DNA of 64,000 bases. Origin: JAICUY01 sp038250515 (GTDB lineage Bacteria > Chloroflexota > Limnocylindria > QHBO01). The position numbers were made by a program, and so were the translations under genes. The stretch spans positions 1 to 64,000 of the forward strand of contig JBBSCG010000004.1 in the NCBI GenBank assembly GCA_038250515.1, given 5' to 3'. Under the pieces are notes generated by a model. The model was not told the DNA's origin. It was given only the letters and a program-made list of their open reading frames with translations, and made no database searches. Shown here one piece after another: positions 41,514 through 49,457 of the stretch (positions within the stretch are counted from its first letter, which is position 1; each line of letters begins with the position of its first letter).

Positions 41514-42236
41514 TCAGCCGTTGCCGACTGCGGCCTCTGGCTGTGCCCGGGTCACGGGCCGCGTGCTGCGCTGCAACCAGACGAAACCGAGCTCGGTGAG
41601 AATGGCCAGCAGCGCGACGATGACCGCCCCAGCGAAGACCTCCTCGTACTGGCGCGTGGCGAGGCCGTCGATGATGTAGCGGCCGAGTCCGCCGGTGCCG
41701 AGCACCGCTCCCAGCGTCGCCGTGGCGACGACCTGCACCGCCGAGGTGCGGATGCCCGCAAGGAGGATTGGCATGGCGAGTGGCAGCTCGACACCACGCA
41801 GGAGCTGGCCGCCGGTCATGCCCATGCCACGCGCCGCCTCGACCAGCTCACGGTCGACTTCGCGCAGACCGGTGTGCGCGTTGGTCACGATCGGCGGAAT
41901 GGCGAGCAGGGTCAGTGCGATGAAGGTGGGCGCCACACCGACTCCTCCCGCTCGCATATCGAGCTGCTGCTGCAGCCACAGCGTGAGCGGCAGTGCCATG
42001 CCCAGCACGCCGAACGAGGGCAGCGCGCGACCGATGTTGCTGACGCTGACCGCGAACAGGGCGCCGCGCCCGGTGTGCCCGATGTAGAGCCCGACCGGCA
42101 GGGCGATGATCAGGCCCGCGAGCAGCGACACGCCGGACAGCGCCACGTGCTCGAGGACGCGAATCGGGACGCCGTCAGCCCCCTGCCAGTGGGCCGGATC
42201 GGCAAACCAGGCGATCGCCCGACCGAAGAACTCCAT
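41514..42236 (-). CDS. Osmoprotectant ABC permease (OpuC/OsmW type)
   Basis: A 240-residue permease with about six helices and the EAA loop ELVEAARGMGMTGGQLLRGV, typical of the glycine-betaine (proVWX/opuC) family. It pairs with the adjacent permease and ATPase. It follows the first permease gene with a 3-nt gap. Confidence 0.88.
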   Translation of the reverse strand: MEFFGRAIAWFADPAHWQGADGVPIRVLEHVALSGVSLLAGLIIALPVGLYIGHTGRGALFAVSVSNIGRALPSFGVLGMALPLTLWLQQQLDMRAGGVGVAPTFIALTLLAIPPIVTNAHTGLREVDRELVEAARGMGMTGGQLLRGVELPLAMPILLAGIRTSAVQVVATATLGAVLGTGGLGRYIIDGLATRQYEEVFAGAVIVALLAILTELGFVWLQRSTRPVTRAQPEAAVGNG

Positions 42237-42239
42237 GGC

Positions 42240-42902
42240 CTAGGCCGTCGCCCGGGCGCGTGCCCACGGAGTGAGCGCGCGCTGCAGCCACACGAAGAGC
42301 AGGTCGGCGACGACGGCGAGCGTCACTGAGAGAATGGCACCCACATAGATTGCGGTCGGGAAGAAGCGGCTGATGCCGATGTTCAGGATGAAGTAGCCCA
42401 GCCCACCCTCGCCGATGAACGAGGTGACCGTGACCAGTCCGATGGTGGTCACCGTCGTGATGCGCAGGCCGGCGATGATGACCGGCAGGGCCAGCGGCAA
42501 CTCGACGCGCCACAGCCGCTGCGTGGTGGTGAAGCCCATGCCATCGGCTGCTTCGAGGATCTCGGGTGCGATGCCGTCGAGCCCGGCCAGAATGTTGCGG
42601 ATCAGGATCAGCAGCGTGTAGCTGACCATGGCGATCTCTGCCGTGAGCAGGCTCAGTCCAGTGAACGGGATCAGCAGCCCGAAGGCGGCGAGGCTCGGAA
42701 TGGCGTACATCGCTCCGGCGATGCCGATGGTCGGGCCACGCAGCACGCGATAGCGCCGCGCCAGCAGCGCGAGCGCCAGGGAGAGGGCGAAGCCGATGCT
42801 GATGGCAATCGCCGTGATCTCGAGGTGCTGCAGCGTCCGCGCGCCGATCTCGCCGAGGTTGTCGACGACCCAGTCGGGGCGGAAGAACGGCTGGTCAGCC
42901 AT
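42240..42902 (-). CDS. Osmoprotectant ABC permease (OpuC/OsmY type)
   Basis: A 220-residue permease with six helices and the EAA loop EILEAADGMGFTTTQRLWRV. The ATG at 42902 overlaps the ATPase stop by 8 nt and is preferred to a GTG start inside the ATPase gene. Together with the next permease it should form the membrane channel of a betaine-type importer. Confidence 0.88.
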   Translation of the reverse strand: MADQPFFRPDWVVDNLGEIGARTLQHLEITAIAISIGFALSLALALLARRYRVLRGPTIGIAGAMYAIPSLAAFGLLIPFTGLSLLTAEIAMVSYTLLILIRNILAGLDGIAPEILEAADGMGFTTTQRLWRVELPLALPVIIAGLRITTVTTIGLVTVTSFIGEGGLGYFILNIGISRFFPTAIYVGAILSVTLAVVADLLFVWLQRALTPWARARATA

Positions 42903-44052
42903 CGGTGGCGACCGAGCGCACCTCACGCCGAAGAATCTCGGCGATCTGGTCGACACTCACCAGGCCGATGACCGAGTCCTTCTCGTCGACCACGGCGCCC
43001 AGCTGCACGCTCGAGCCGAGCATCGCGGACAGCGCATCCCGCAGCGTCGATTCGGGGTCGAGCAGCGGTGCACCAGGCGTGGCCAGGTTCGCGGGCAGCG
43101 TGCCATCGCCGGCAAGCTGGGCCGCCTCGACCCAGCCGAGTGGCCGATTTCGATTGTCGACCAGCAGTACGTAATCGACTTCGGCTCCACCCAGGCGCCG
43201 TCGCAGCTTGGCGAGCGGCTCGCCGGCATGCGCCAGGGCCGGCTGGATGAGCGGCAGATCGCGCACGCGTGCCAGGGAGAGCCGCTTCAGCCCGCGATCG
43301 GCTCCGACGAAACGCTCGACGAAGTTGCTCGCCGGCGCGGACAGGATCGCCTCCGGGGTGTCGTACTGGGCGAGCACGCCGCCGACCTGCAGGATGGCGA
43401 TGCGGTCGGCCATCTTGATCGCCTCGTCGACGTCGTGGGTGACGAAGATGATGGTCTTGCGCACGCGCGCCTGGAGCCGCAGGAACTCGTTCTGGAGCCG
43501 GTCGCGGCGGATGGGATCCACGGCGCCGAAGGGCTCGTCCATGAGCATCACCGGTGGGTCGGCCGCGAGGGCACGGCCAACGCCGACGCGCTGGCGCTCG
43601 CCACCGGACAGCTCGGCGGGGTAGCGCTCGCGATAGGCGGCCGGATCGAGGCCAACCAGGTCGAGCAGCTCGTCGACCCGCTCGCGAATGCGCCCTGGAC
43701 GCCATTTCAGCAGCTTCGGCACGATTGCCACGTTGTCGGCGACGGTGAGGTGCGGGAAGAGGCCGACCTGCTGGATGACGTAGCCGATGCGACGCCGCAG
43801 CTCGACCGCCGGCAGCTTCATGACGTCCTCGCCGTCGATCAGGACGCGGCCGCTGGTCGGCTCGACCAGGCGGTTGATCATCTTCATGGTGGTCGTCTTG
43901 CCGCAGCCCGACGGCCCGACCAGCACGCAGATCTGCCCGGCCGGCACGGTCAGCGACAGGTCGTTGACGGCCGGCTTGCTCGAGCTCGGGCCGTAGCGCT
44001 TGGTCAGGTGGTCGAGCTCGACCACCGCGCCGCCGCCGTTGGCGTTGATCAT
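42895..44052 (-). CDS. Osmoprotectant ABC ATPase with CBS domains (OpuA type)
   Basis: A 385-residue ATPase: Walker A GPSGCGKTT, LSGGERQRVGVGRAL, MLMDEPFGAVDP and THDVDEA. Residues ~270-385 are a CBS pair that, in OpuA, senses ionic strength. It heads the operon ATPase-permease-permease-binding protein. The ATG at 44052 is preferred because TATGAT lies 6 nt upstream; a start 27 nt further up would run through the promoter. Confidence 0.92.
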   Translation of the reverse strand: MINANGGGAVVELDHLTKRYGPSSSKPAVNDLSLTVPAGQICVLVGPSGCGKTTTMKMINRLVEPTSGRVLIDGEDVMKLPAVELRRRIGYVIQQVGLFPHLTVADNVAIVPKLLKWRPGRIRERVDELLDLVGLDPAAYRERYPAELSGGERQRVGVGRALAADPPVMLMDEPFGAVDPIRRDRLQNEFLRLQARVRKTIIFVTHDVDEAIKMADRIAILQVGGVLAQYDTPEAILSAPASNFVERFVGADRGLKRLSLARVRDLPLIQPALAHAGEPLAKLRRRLGGAEVDYVLLVDNRNRPLGWVEAAQLAGDGTLPANLATPGAPLLDPESTLRDALSAMLGSSVQLGAVVDEKDSVIGLVSVDQIAEILRREVRSVATDG

Positions 44053-44058
44053 CGGTGC

Positions 44059-44064
44059 ATCATA
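44059..44064 (-). promoter_or_regulatory. -10 hexamer of the osmoprotectant operon
   Basis: TATGAT on the minus strand, 6 nt before the ATG at 44052; divergent from the PAP2 promoter. Confidence 0.55.
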
Positions 44065-44085
44065 CGGAGGGCGCCGCAATCTCCC

Positions 44086-44091
44086 TACACT
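44086..44091 (+). promoter_or_regulatory. -10 hexamer for leaderless PAP2 transcript
   Basis: TACACT, 8 nt before ATG 44100. It excludes a longer in-frame start at 44055. Confidence 0.5.
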
Positions 44092-44099
44092 TGAGCGTC

Positions 44100-44828
44100 A
44101 TGCTCCACGCTCGCCGAACCGGTCCCTCAATGCTGGTGCTGGCCGCGATGGCCTGCCTGGCGGCGGTGGCCCTCCTCGCCCTGCTGGTCAGCGCCGGTAT
44201 CACGCGGCCCGTGGACGTGTCGATCATCGATGCGGTGCGCAGTGATGCGCTGCTCGCGGCGCTCTCTTTCCTGACGCCCACGACCAGCCTCGGATCGACT
44301 CCCTGGATCACCGCCATGTCACTGCTGGTGCTGTTCGTCGAGCTCGTCGGGCGGCGGCCGTGGCTGGGCCTCGCGGCGGCCGGCACCATCGGTCTGGCGT
44401 CAGTCTTCAACACCGGCATCAAGGACCTTGTGCATCGGGTCCGGCCCGACTTCCTGCCGCCGCTCGAGATTGAGCCCGGCTACAGCTTTCCATCGGGTCA
44501 CGCCGCACTGTCGGTGGTCGCCTACGGCATCTTCGCGGTGCTCATCGCGCACAGCTCGTTGCCGCGCTCGGTGAAGGTGGTGGCGATTGGTGCGCTGGCG
44601 CTGCTGATTGGCCTCATCGGCCTGTCACGCATCTACCTCGGGGTTCATTACCCGAGCGACGTGCTGGGTGGCTGGCTCACGGGAGCCACCATCGTGCTGC
44701 TGTTTGAGGCGCTGGTGAGGTCGCGCTTCGCTCCGACTGTCAGCCGCGAGGCGTCGACGGCGCCAGGCGACGGAGCGGCTGTCGCGGATCGAGCAGTGTC
44801 ACGATCCGATCCACCTGCGCCGGGGTGA
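44100..44828 (+). CDS. PAP2-family lipid phosphatase
   Basis: A 242-residue membrane protein with about six helices. The three PAP2 motifs are present: KDLVHRVRP (KxxxxxxRP), SFPSGHAALS and SRIYLGVHYPSDVLGGW. It likely dephosphorylates undecaprenyl pyrophosphate or a phosphatidic acid. Its last 89 nt overlap the convergent nuclease-like gene. Confidence 0.92.
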   Translation: MLHARRTGPSMLVLAAMACLAAVALLALLVSAGITRPVDVSIIDAVRSDALLAALSFLTPTTSLGSTPWITAMSLLVLFVELVGRRPWLGLAAAGTIGLASVFNTGIKDLVHRVRPDFLPPLEIEPGYSFPSGHAALSVVAYGIFAVLIAHSSLPRSVKVVAIGALALLIGLIGLSRIYLGVHYPSDVLGGWLTGATIVLLFEALVRSRFAPTVSREASTAPGDGAAVADRAVSRSDPPAPG

Positions 44829-45312
44829 GCACCTCGTCACGCGAGATGCGTTCGGCGAGGCGCGCGATGTCGTGATGGACGTGCAGGCCCGGCCGCTCGG
44901 TCGACTCCCAGTCGATCTGAACGTCGGGTGCCACCAGCAGCACTGGCTCCACATTTGCCGGCAGCCCGGCGCGATCCAGATGCAGCTCCAGCCGATGCCC
45001 TGCCAGCCGCGCGTTCGTCACCGGCTCGGCGGCCCACGGAACCCAGGACTCGGTGGAGCGGTTCCATCGGTACCAATGTCCGTTGCGCTTGAGGAACCGG
45101 CCGGTCTCGTTGTCCGGCATGATCGTCCAGGTGCCGCCCGTTCCGACCAGCACCGCATCGATCGGCTGCGCACCGGCGTAGACCCGGCGCAGGTAATGGA
45201 AGCCGTCGTCGAGCTGCCGCGCCAGGCCGTTCGCCAAGCGATCGGAACCCAGGCTCGAGAAGCTTGGAATGCCGAGGCGATAACCGCGTGAGATGGGTTG
45301 ATGCAGGATCAT
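44740..45312 (-). CDS. NERD-like nuclease-related domain protein
   Basis: A 190-residue protein. Residues ~30-150 resemble a nuclease-related domain: LDDGFHYLRRVYA, a hydrophobic strand IDAVLVGTGGTWTI, ETGRF in place of the usual E-x-K, and PVTNARLAGHRLELHL. Canonical catalytic residues are not complete, so activity is doubtful. The last third is helical (LAERISRDEVLTPAQVDRIV). The 3' end overlaps the PAP2 gene by 89 nt on the other strand. Confidence 0.6.
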   Translation of the reverse strand: MILHQPISRGYRLGIPSFSSLGSDRLANGLARQLDDGFHYLRRVYAGAQPIDAVLVGTGGTWTIMPDNETGRFLKRNGHWYRWNRSTESWVPWAAEPVTNARLAGHRLELHLDRAGLPANVEPVLLVAPDVQIDWESTERPGLHVHHDIARLAERISRDEVLTPAQVDRIVTLLDPRQPLRRLAPSTPRG

Positions 45313-45396
45313 GGCGCTGAAGGATCGTCTCTCGTGAGGCGGGCGGATCGGTCATGTCCAGTCTAGCCGGTGCGCGGAGGCACGCCCCCCTACTGA

Positions 45397-45402
45397 TAGC
45401 AT
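45397..45402 (+). promoter_or_regulatory. -10 hexamer deciding the folE start
   Basis: TAGCAT, 7 nt before ATG 45410. The other in-frame ATG, 45401, lies within the hexamer and is therefore less likely. Confidence 0.5.
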
Positions 45403-45409
45403 GCCGAAC

Positions 45410-45985
45410 ATGAACCATCAGGCCATGCCGACCGGGCAGCTCGAGAGTGCGGTTCGCACGCTCCTCGAGGAGATCGGCGAGGACCCCACGCGTCCCGGAC
45501 TGGTCGACACGCCGGGGCGCGTGCGACGTATGTACGGCGAGCTGACATCGGGCTACCAGACCGATCCGGATGCGCTGATCAACGGCGCCTGCTTCGAGGT
45601 CGACTACGACGAGATGGTCGTCGTCCGCGATGTCGAGTTCTTCTCGCTGTGCGAGCACCATCTCCTGCCGTTCTATGGTCGCGCCCACGTCGGTTACCTG
45701 CCACGCGGCAGAGTCATCGGTCTGTCGAAGATTCCGCGCATCGTCGACATGTTCGCTCGGCGCCTGCAGGTGCAGGAGCGGATGACCCAGCAGATCGCGG
45801 CGTTTCTGATGGAGCGGTTAGATCCCAAGGGCGTGGCCTGCGTCGTGGAGGGTTCGCACCTGTGCACCAGGATGCGCGGCGTGCGGAAGGAGCAGGCCTC
45901 GATGGTGACATCCGCCATGCTCGGCACGTTCCGGCGCGACGGTCGTACCCGCAACGAGTTCCTGAAGCTGATCGGGCGCGGGTAG
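45410..45985 (+). CDS. folE: GTP cyclohydrolase I
   Basis: A 191-residue enzyme that opens GTP to dihydroneopterin triphosphate for folate. The zinc ligands are in FFSLCEHHLLPF and GSHLCTRMRGV, and the GTP site in GRVIGLSKIPRIVD. The ATG at 45410 is chosen from the promoter position; ATG 45401 would add MPN. The following B12-binding gene has its own hexamer 10 nt upstream. Confidence 0.95.
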   Translation: MNHQAMPTGQLESAVRTLLEEIGEDPTRPGLVDTPGRVRRMYGELTSGYQTDPDALINGACFEVDYDEMVVVRDVEFFSLCEHHLLPFYGRAHVGYLPRGRVIGLSKIPRIVDMFARRLQVQERMTQQIAAFLMERLDPKGVACVVEGSHLCTRMRGVRKEQASMVTSAMLGTFRRDGRTRNEFLKLIGRG

Positions 45986-45998
45986 AATCGGCGGGCCG

Positions 45999-46412
45999 AT
46001 GACCGACGATCGCTCGATTCCCATCCGCGTTCTCATCGCCAAGCCCGGCCTCGACGGCCACGACCGTGGTGCCAAGGTGCTCGCCCGCGGCCTGCGCGAC
46101 GAGGGCTTCGAGGTGATCTACACGGGCCTGCGCCAGACGCCCGAGATGGTGGCCGACGCCGCCGAGCAGGAGGACGTCGACGTCGTGGGCCTGTCGATCC
46201 TGTCCGGCGCGCACATGGCGCTGCTGCCGCGCATCGCCGAGCTGGTCCGCGAGCGCGGCATGGACGACGTGCTGATCGCAGCCGGCGGAATCATCCCCGA
46301 CGCCGACATCACGAAGCTCAAGGCGGCGGGCATCGCCGAGGTCTTCGGCCCGGGAACCAGCATCGGGCAGATCGCGCGCTACTTCCGAGAGCACGCGCGC
46401 ATTCGCGCGTGA
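45999..46412 (+). CDS. Methylmalonyl-CoA mutase small subunit (cobalamin-binding domain)
   Basis: A 137-residue B12-binding domain with the DxHxxG signature (GLDGHDRGAKV, axial H21), LSILSGAH and GGIIPDADI. It should join the TIM-barrel subunit encoded at 28.2-30.0 kb to make the functional mutase. Its stop region overlaps the MeaB gene (GTGA). A TAGAAT hexamer lies 10 nt before the ATG. Confidence 0.94.
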   Translation: MTDDRSIPIRVLIAKPGLDGHDRGAKVLARGLRDEGFEVIYTGLRQTPEMVADAAEQEDVDVVGLSILSGAHMALLPRIAELVRERGMDDVLIAAGGIIPDADITKLKAAGIAEVFGPGTSIGQIARYFREHARIRA

Positions 46413-47329
46413 TCGACTTCGCGGCGCTCATCGAGGCCGCGCGGACTGGCGAGCGACGGCCACTGGCGCGGCTGTTGACGGCCATCGAAAGCGGCGATCC
46501 TTCGCTGCGACCGATGCTGCCGCAGCTCTTCGCCGCGGGCCGCGGCGGACACCTGGTGGGCATCACCGGCCCACCAGGAAGTGGCAAGTCGACCCTCGTC
46601 AGCGCGCTGATCGGCGAGTTCCGCAGACGTGGGCGGCGAGTCGGCATCCTGGCGGTCGATCCCAGCTCGCCCTACACCGGCGGCGCGATCATGGGTGACC
46701 GCATCCGGATGATGGATCACGCGGCCGATCGGGACGTGTTCATGCGCTCCATGGCGTCGCGCGGTGAGCTCGGTGGACTGGCCGCGGCCACCTGGATCGC
46801 CGCGGCGGCGCTCGATGCCGCGGGCTACGACCCGATCCTGGTCGAGACGGTCGGGGCGGGCCAGTCGGAGGTTGAGGTCGCGCGGTTGGCGGAGACGACG
46901 GTCGTGGTCGAGGTGCCGGAGATGGGCGACGAGGTGCAGGCCATCAAGGCCGGGCTGCTGGAGGTTGCCGACGTGATCGTCGTCAACAAGGGTGACCGAC
47001 CTGGCGCGCCGCGCGCCGCTCGGCAGCTGCGCGCGATGATGTCGACCGCCGGAGGGCGCGTCGAGCGCAAGCCGCCGCCGATCATCGTCACTACTGCGAC
47101 CACCGGTGAGGGTGTGGCCGCCCTGGCGGACGCCATTGAGAAGCATCGGTCCGTTGCGCGCTCTCCGGAGCAGGCGCGGCATCGCGCTCGAGGCCAGATC
47201 GCTCGGGCGCTGGCCGACCTGGCGCTGCGCCGGGCTCGCGGTGCCGCAGGATGGGATCGGACGCTCGACGAGGTTGCTGCCCGCGACCTCGATCCAATCA
47301 CTGCCGCCGAGCGCCTCTTCGACGTCTGA
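46409..47329 (+). CDS. meaB: MeaB-type GTPase (methylmalonyl-CoA mutase chaperone)
   Basis: A 306-residue G3E GTPase. Walker A GITGPPGSGKST (near 53-61), VDPSSPYTGGAIMGDRIRM, VETVGAGQSEVE and VVNKGDRPGA are hallmarks. MeaB/ArgK loads and protects cobalamin on methylmalonyl-CoA mutase. The GTG start overlaps the cobalamin subunit gene by 4 nt. Confidence 0.94.
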   Translation: MIDFAALIEAARTGERRPLARLLTAIESGDPSLRPMLPQLFAAGRGGHLVGITGPPGSGKSTLVSALIGEFRRRGRRVGILAVDPSSPYTGGAIMGDRIRMMDHAADRDVFMRSMASRGELGGLAAATWIAAAALDAAGYDPILVETVGAGQSEVEVARLAETTVVVEVPEMGDEVQAIKAGLLEVADVIVVNKGDRPGAPRAARQLRAMMSTAGGRVERKPPPIIVTTATTGEGVAALADAIEKHRSVARSPEQARHRARGQIARALADLALRRARGAAGWDRTLDEVAARDLDPITAAERLFDV

Positions 47330-47389
47330 GCCGGAGGAGTTGATCGGGACATGGCGGTCCGTACGATCTTCGCGCGGCCCCGCCCCTGC

Positions 47390-47395
47390 TAGGCT
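47390..47395 (+). promoter_or_regulatory. -10 hexamer of the fatty-acid oxidation operon
   Basis: TAGGCT, 8 nt before ATG 47404. Confidence 0.45.
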
Positions 47396-47403
47396 TCTGC
47401 CAC

Positions 47404-48276
47404 ATGACCATCGAACGCATCTTTGTCGTCGGCGCCGGGCTGATGGGCCACGGCATCGCGCAGGTCAGCGCCGCTGCCGGCAAGCAGGTCACCCTCGCCG
47501 ATCGCACCGCTGAGCTCGCGGAAAAGGGCAAGCAGCGCATCGCCGCCAACCTCACGCGCCAGGTCGACAGAGGCAGGCTGCAGCAAGGCGCGGCGGACGA
47601 GATCCTGGGACGCATCGGTACCGCGGTCGGAACCGAGCAAGCGACCGACTACGACCTGATCGTCGAAGCGGTCTTCGAGGACGAGCCGCTGAAGCGCGAC
47701 ACGTGGGCGCACCTGAGCCAGGTCGCCAGCCCGCGAACGATTTTCGCCAGCAACACCAGCAGCATCAGCATCACCAGCCTCGCGACGGCGAGCGACCGCC
47801 CGGCGCAGTTCATCGGTCTGCATTTCTTCTCGCCCGTCCCTGTCATGAAGCTGATCGAGATCATCCGTGGTCTCGAGACCAACGACGCGACGTTCGTTGC
47901 CATGCGCCAGCTTGCCGAGCAGCTGGGCAAGACCGTGATCGAGTCGAAGGACTATCCGGGGTTCCTGGTGAACCGCCTGCTCGGCCCGTTCATCAACGAG
48001 GCGGTGTTCGCGCTGATGGAGTCGACCGGCACCGCGGAGGACATCGACACCGGCGCCAGGCTCGGCCTGAACCACCCGATGGGACCGCTCGAGCTCAGTG
48101 ACTTCATCGGCAACGATGTGATGCTGGGCGTGATGGACGTCCTGTACCGCGGCTTCGGCGATCCGAAGTTCCGCGCCGCACCGTTGCTGCGCCAGATGGT
48201 TGCCGCCGGACACCTCGGTCGGAAGACGGGCGAGGGCTTCTACCGATACGACGAGCAGGGCACCAAGATCCGCTGA
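47404..48276 (+). CDS. 3-hydroxybutyryl-CoA dehydrogenase
   Basis: A 290-residue NAD-dependent enzyme. GAGLMGHGIAQVSAAAG binds NAD, and FASNTSSISIT, GLHFFSPVPVMKLIEII (catalytic His) and KDYPGFLVNRLL complete the active site. It oxidises short-chain 3-hydroxyacyl-CoA in beta-oxidation or butyrate metabolism. It is the first gene of a coupled operon and shares one base with the next ATG. Confidence 0.94.
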   Translation: MTIERIFVVGAGLMGHGIAQVSAAAGKQVTLADRTAELAEKGKQRIAANLTRQVDRGRLQQGAADEILGRIGTAVGTEQATDYDLIVEAVFEDEPLKRDTWAHLSQVASPRTIFASNTSSISITSLATASDRPAQFIGLHFFSPVPVMKLIEIIRGLETNDATFVAMRQLAEQLGKTVIESKDYPGFLVNRLLGPFINEAVFALMESTGTAEDIDTGARLGLNHPMGPLELSDFIGNDVMLGVMDVLYRGFGDPKFRAAPLLRQMVAAGHLGRKTGEGFYRYDEQGTKIR

Positions 48277-49457
48277 TGGACGAATCGACCGCGGCCGTCC
48301 GCGATCCCTTCGCCCTCAGCGCCGAGGAGCGCAGCGTGCGCGACACGGTGCGCGAGTTCGCGCAGCGCGAGATCGCGCCCGGTGCCGCCGAGCGCGACGA
48401 GCAGGAGCGCTACGACCGGCACCTGTTCGAGCGAGCCGGCGAGCTGGGAATCACCGGGCTGCCATATCCGGAGAAGGTCGGCGGCGCGGGCATGGGCACC
48501 TTCGCCTGGATCCTGGCCTGCGAGGAGATCGCGGCGGCCGACATGGGCCTGGCGGTGTCACTCAGCGTCCATATCCTGAGCCAGCTGTGCATCTTCGCCA
48601 GCGGGACCGATGCGCAGAAGCAGCACTTCCTGCCGCCGATGACCGCCGGACGGGAACTCGGCGCCTTCGCGCTCACCGAGCCCGGCGCCGGCTCCGATGC
48701 TTCGGCGATCGCGCTGCGCGCCGAGCGCGACGGGGACGACTATCTGCTCTCCGGCACCAAGATCTGGATCAGCAACGCCGGCGATGCAGAGCGCTACGTG
48801 GTCTTCGGCACGGTCGACCGGAGTAAGGGTAAGGACGGCATCACCGCCTTCGTCGTCGAGCGTGACACGCCCGGGTTCCGGGTCGGCAGCAAGGAGCACA
48901 AGATGGGCATCCGTGGCACGACCGCCGCCGAGCTCGTGTTCGAGTCGGCGCGCGTTCCTGCCGCGAATCGCCTTGGTGATGAGGGAGCCGGCCTGAAGGT
49001 CGCGCTCGGCGCGCTCGGATCGGGCCGCATCAGCATCGCGGCGGCCTGCGTGGGGCTCGCCCGATCGGCGCTCGAGCTTGCCGGCCGCTACGCCCTCCAG
49101 CGCAGCCAGTTCGGCCGGCCGATCGGCCAGCAGGAGATGATCCAGGCAATGCTCGCCGACATGGCCACCGCGGTCGAGTCGGCGCGGCTGCTGACCTGGC
49201 GGGCCGCTCGCATGCGTGACGCCGGGCAACCGATCAACGCGGCGTCGAGCATGGCCAAGATGTACGCCAGCGACGTTGCCATGCGCGTCAGCACCGACGC
49301 CGTCCAGATCTACGGCGGCGCCGGCTACAGCCGCGACAATCCGGTCGAGCGCCTCATGCGCGACGCCAAGGGCGCGCAGATCTACGAGGGCACCAACCAG
49401 ATCCATCGGTTGATCATCGCCCAGCATCTGCTCGACGGCCTTCGTCGCGAAGGATGA
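48276..49457 (+). CDS. Acyl-CoA dehydrogenase
   Basis: A 393-residue FAD enzyme. FALTEPGAGSDASAI, SGTKIWISNAGDAE and QIYGGAGYSRDNPVER are typical, with the catalytic Glu in IYEGTNQIHR. Arg-Asp and Gly signature residues suggest a short-chain acyl-CoA dehydrogenase. It starts within the stop of the preceding dehydrogenase and overlaps the ligase by 4 nt. Confidence 0.94.
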   Translation: MDESTAAVRDPFALSAEERSVRDTVREFAQREIAPGAAERDEQERYDRHLFERAGELGITGLPYPEKVGGAGMGTFAWILACEEIAAADMGLAVSLSVHILSQLCIFASGTDAQKQHFLPPMTAGRELGAFALTEPGAGSDASAIALRAERDGDDYLLSGTKIWISNAGDAERYVVFGTVDRSKGKDGITAFVVERDTPGFRVGSKEHKMGIRGTTAAELVFESARVPAANRLGDEGAGLKVALGALGSGRISIAAACVGLARSALELAGRYALQRSQFGRPIGQQEMIQAMLADMATAVESARLLTWRAARMRDAGQPINAASSMAKMYASDVAMRVSTDAVQIYGGAGYSRDNPVERLMRDAKGAQIYEGTNQIHRLIIAQHLLDGLRREG

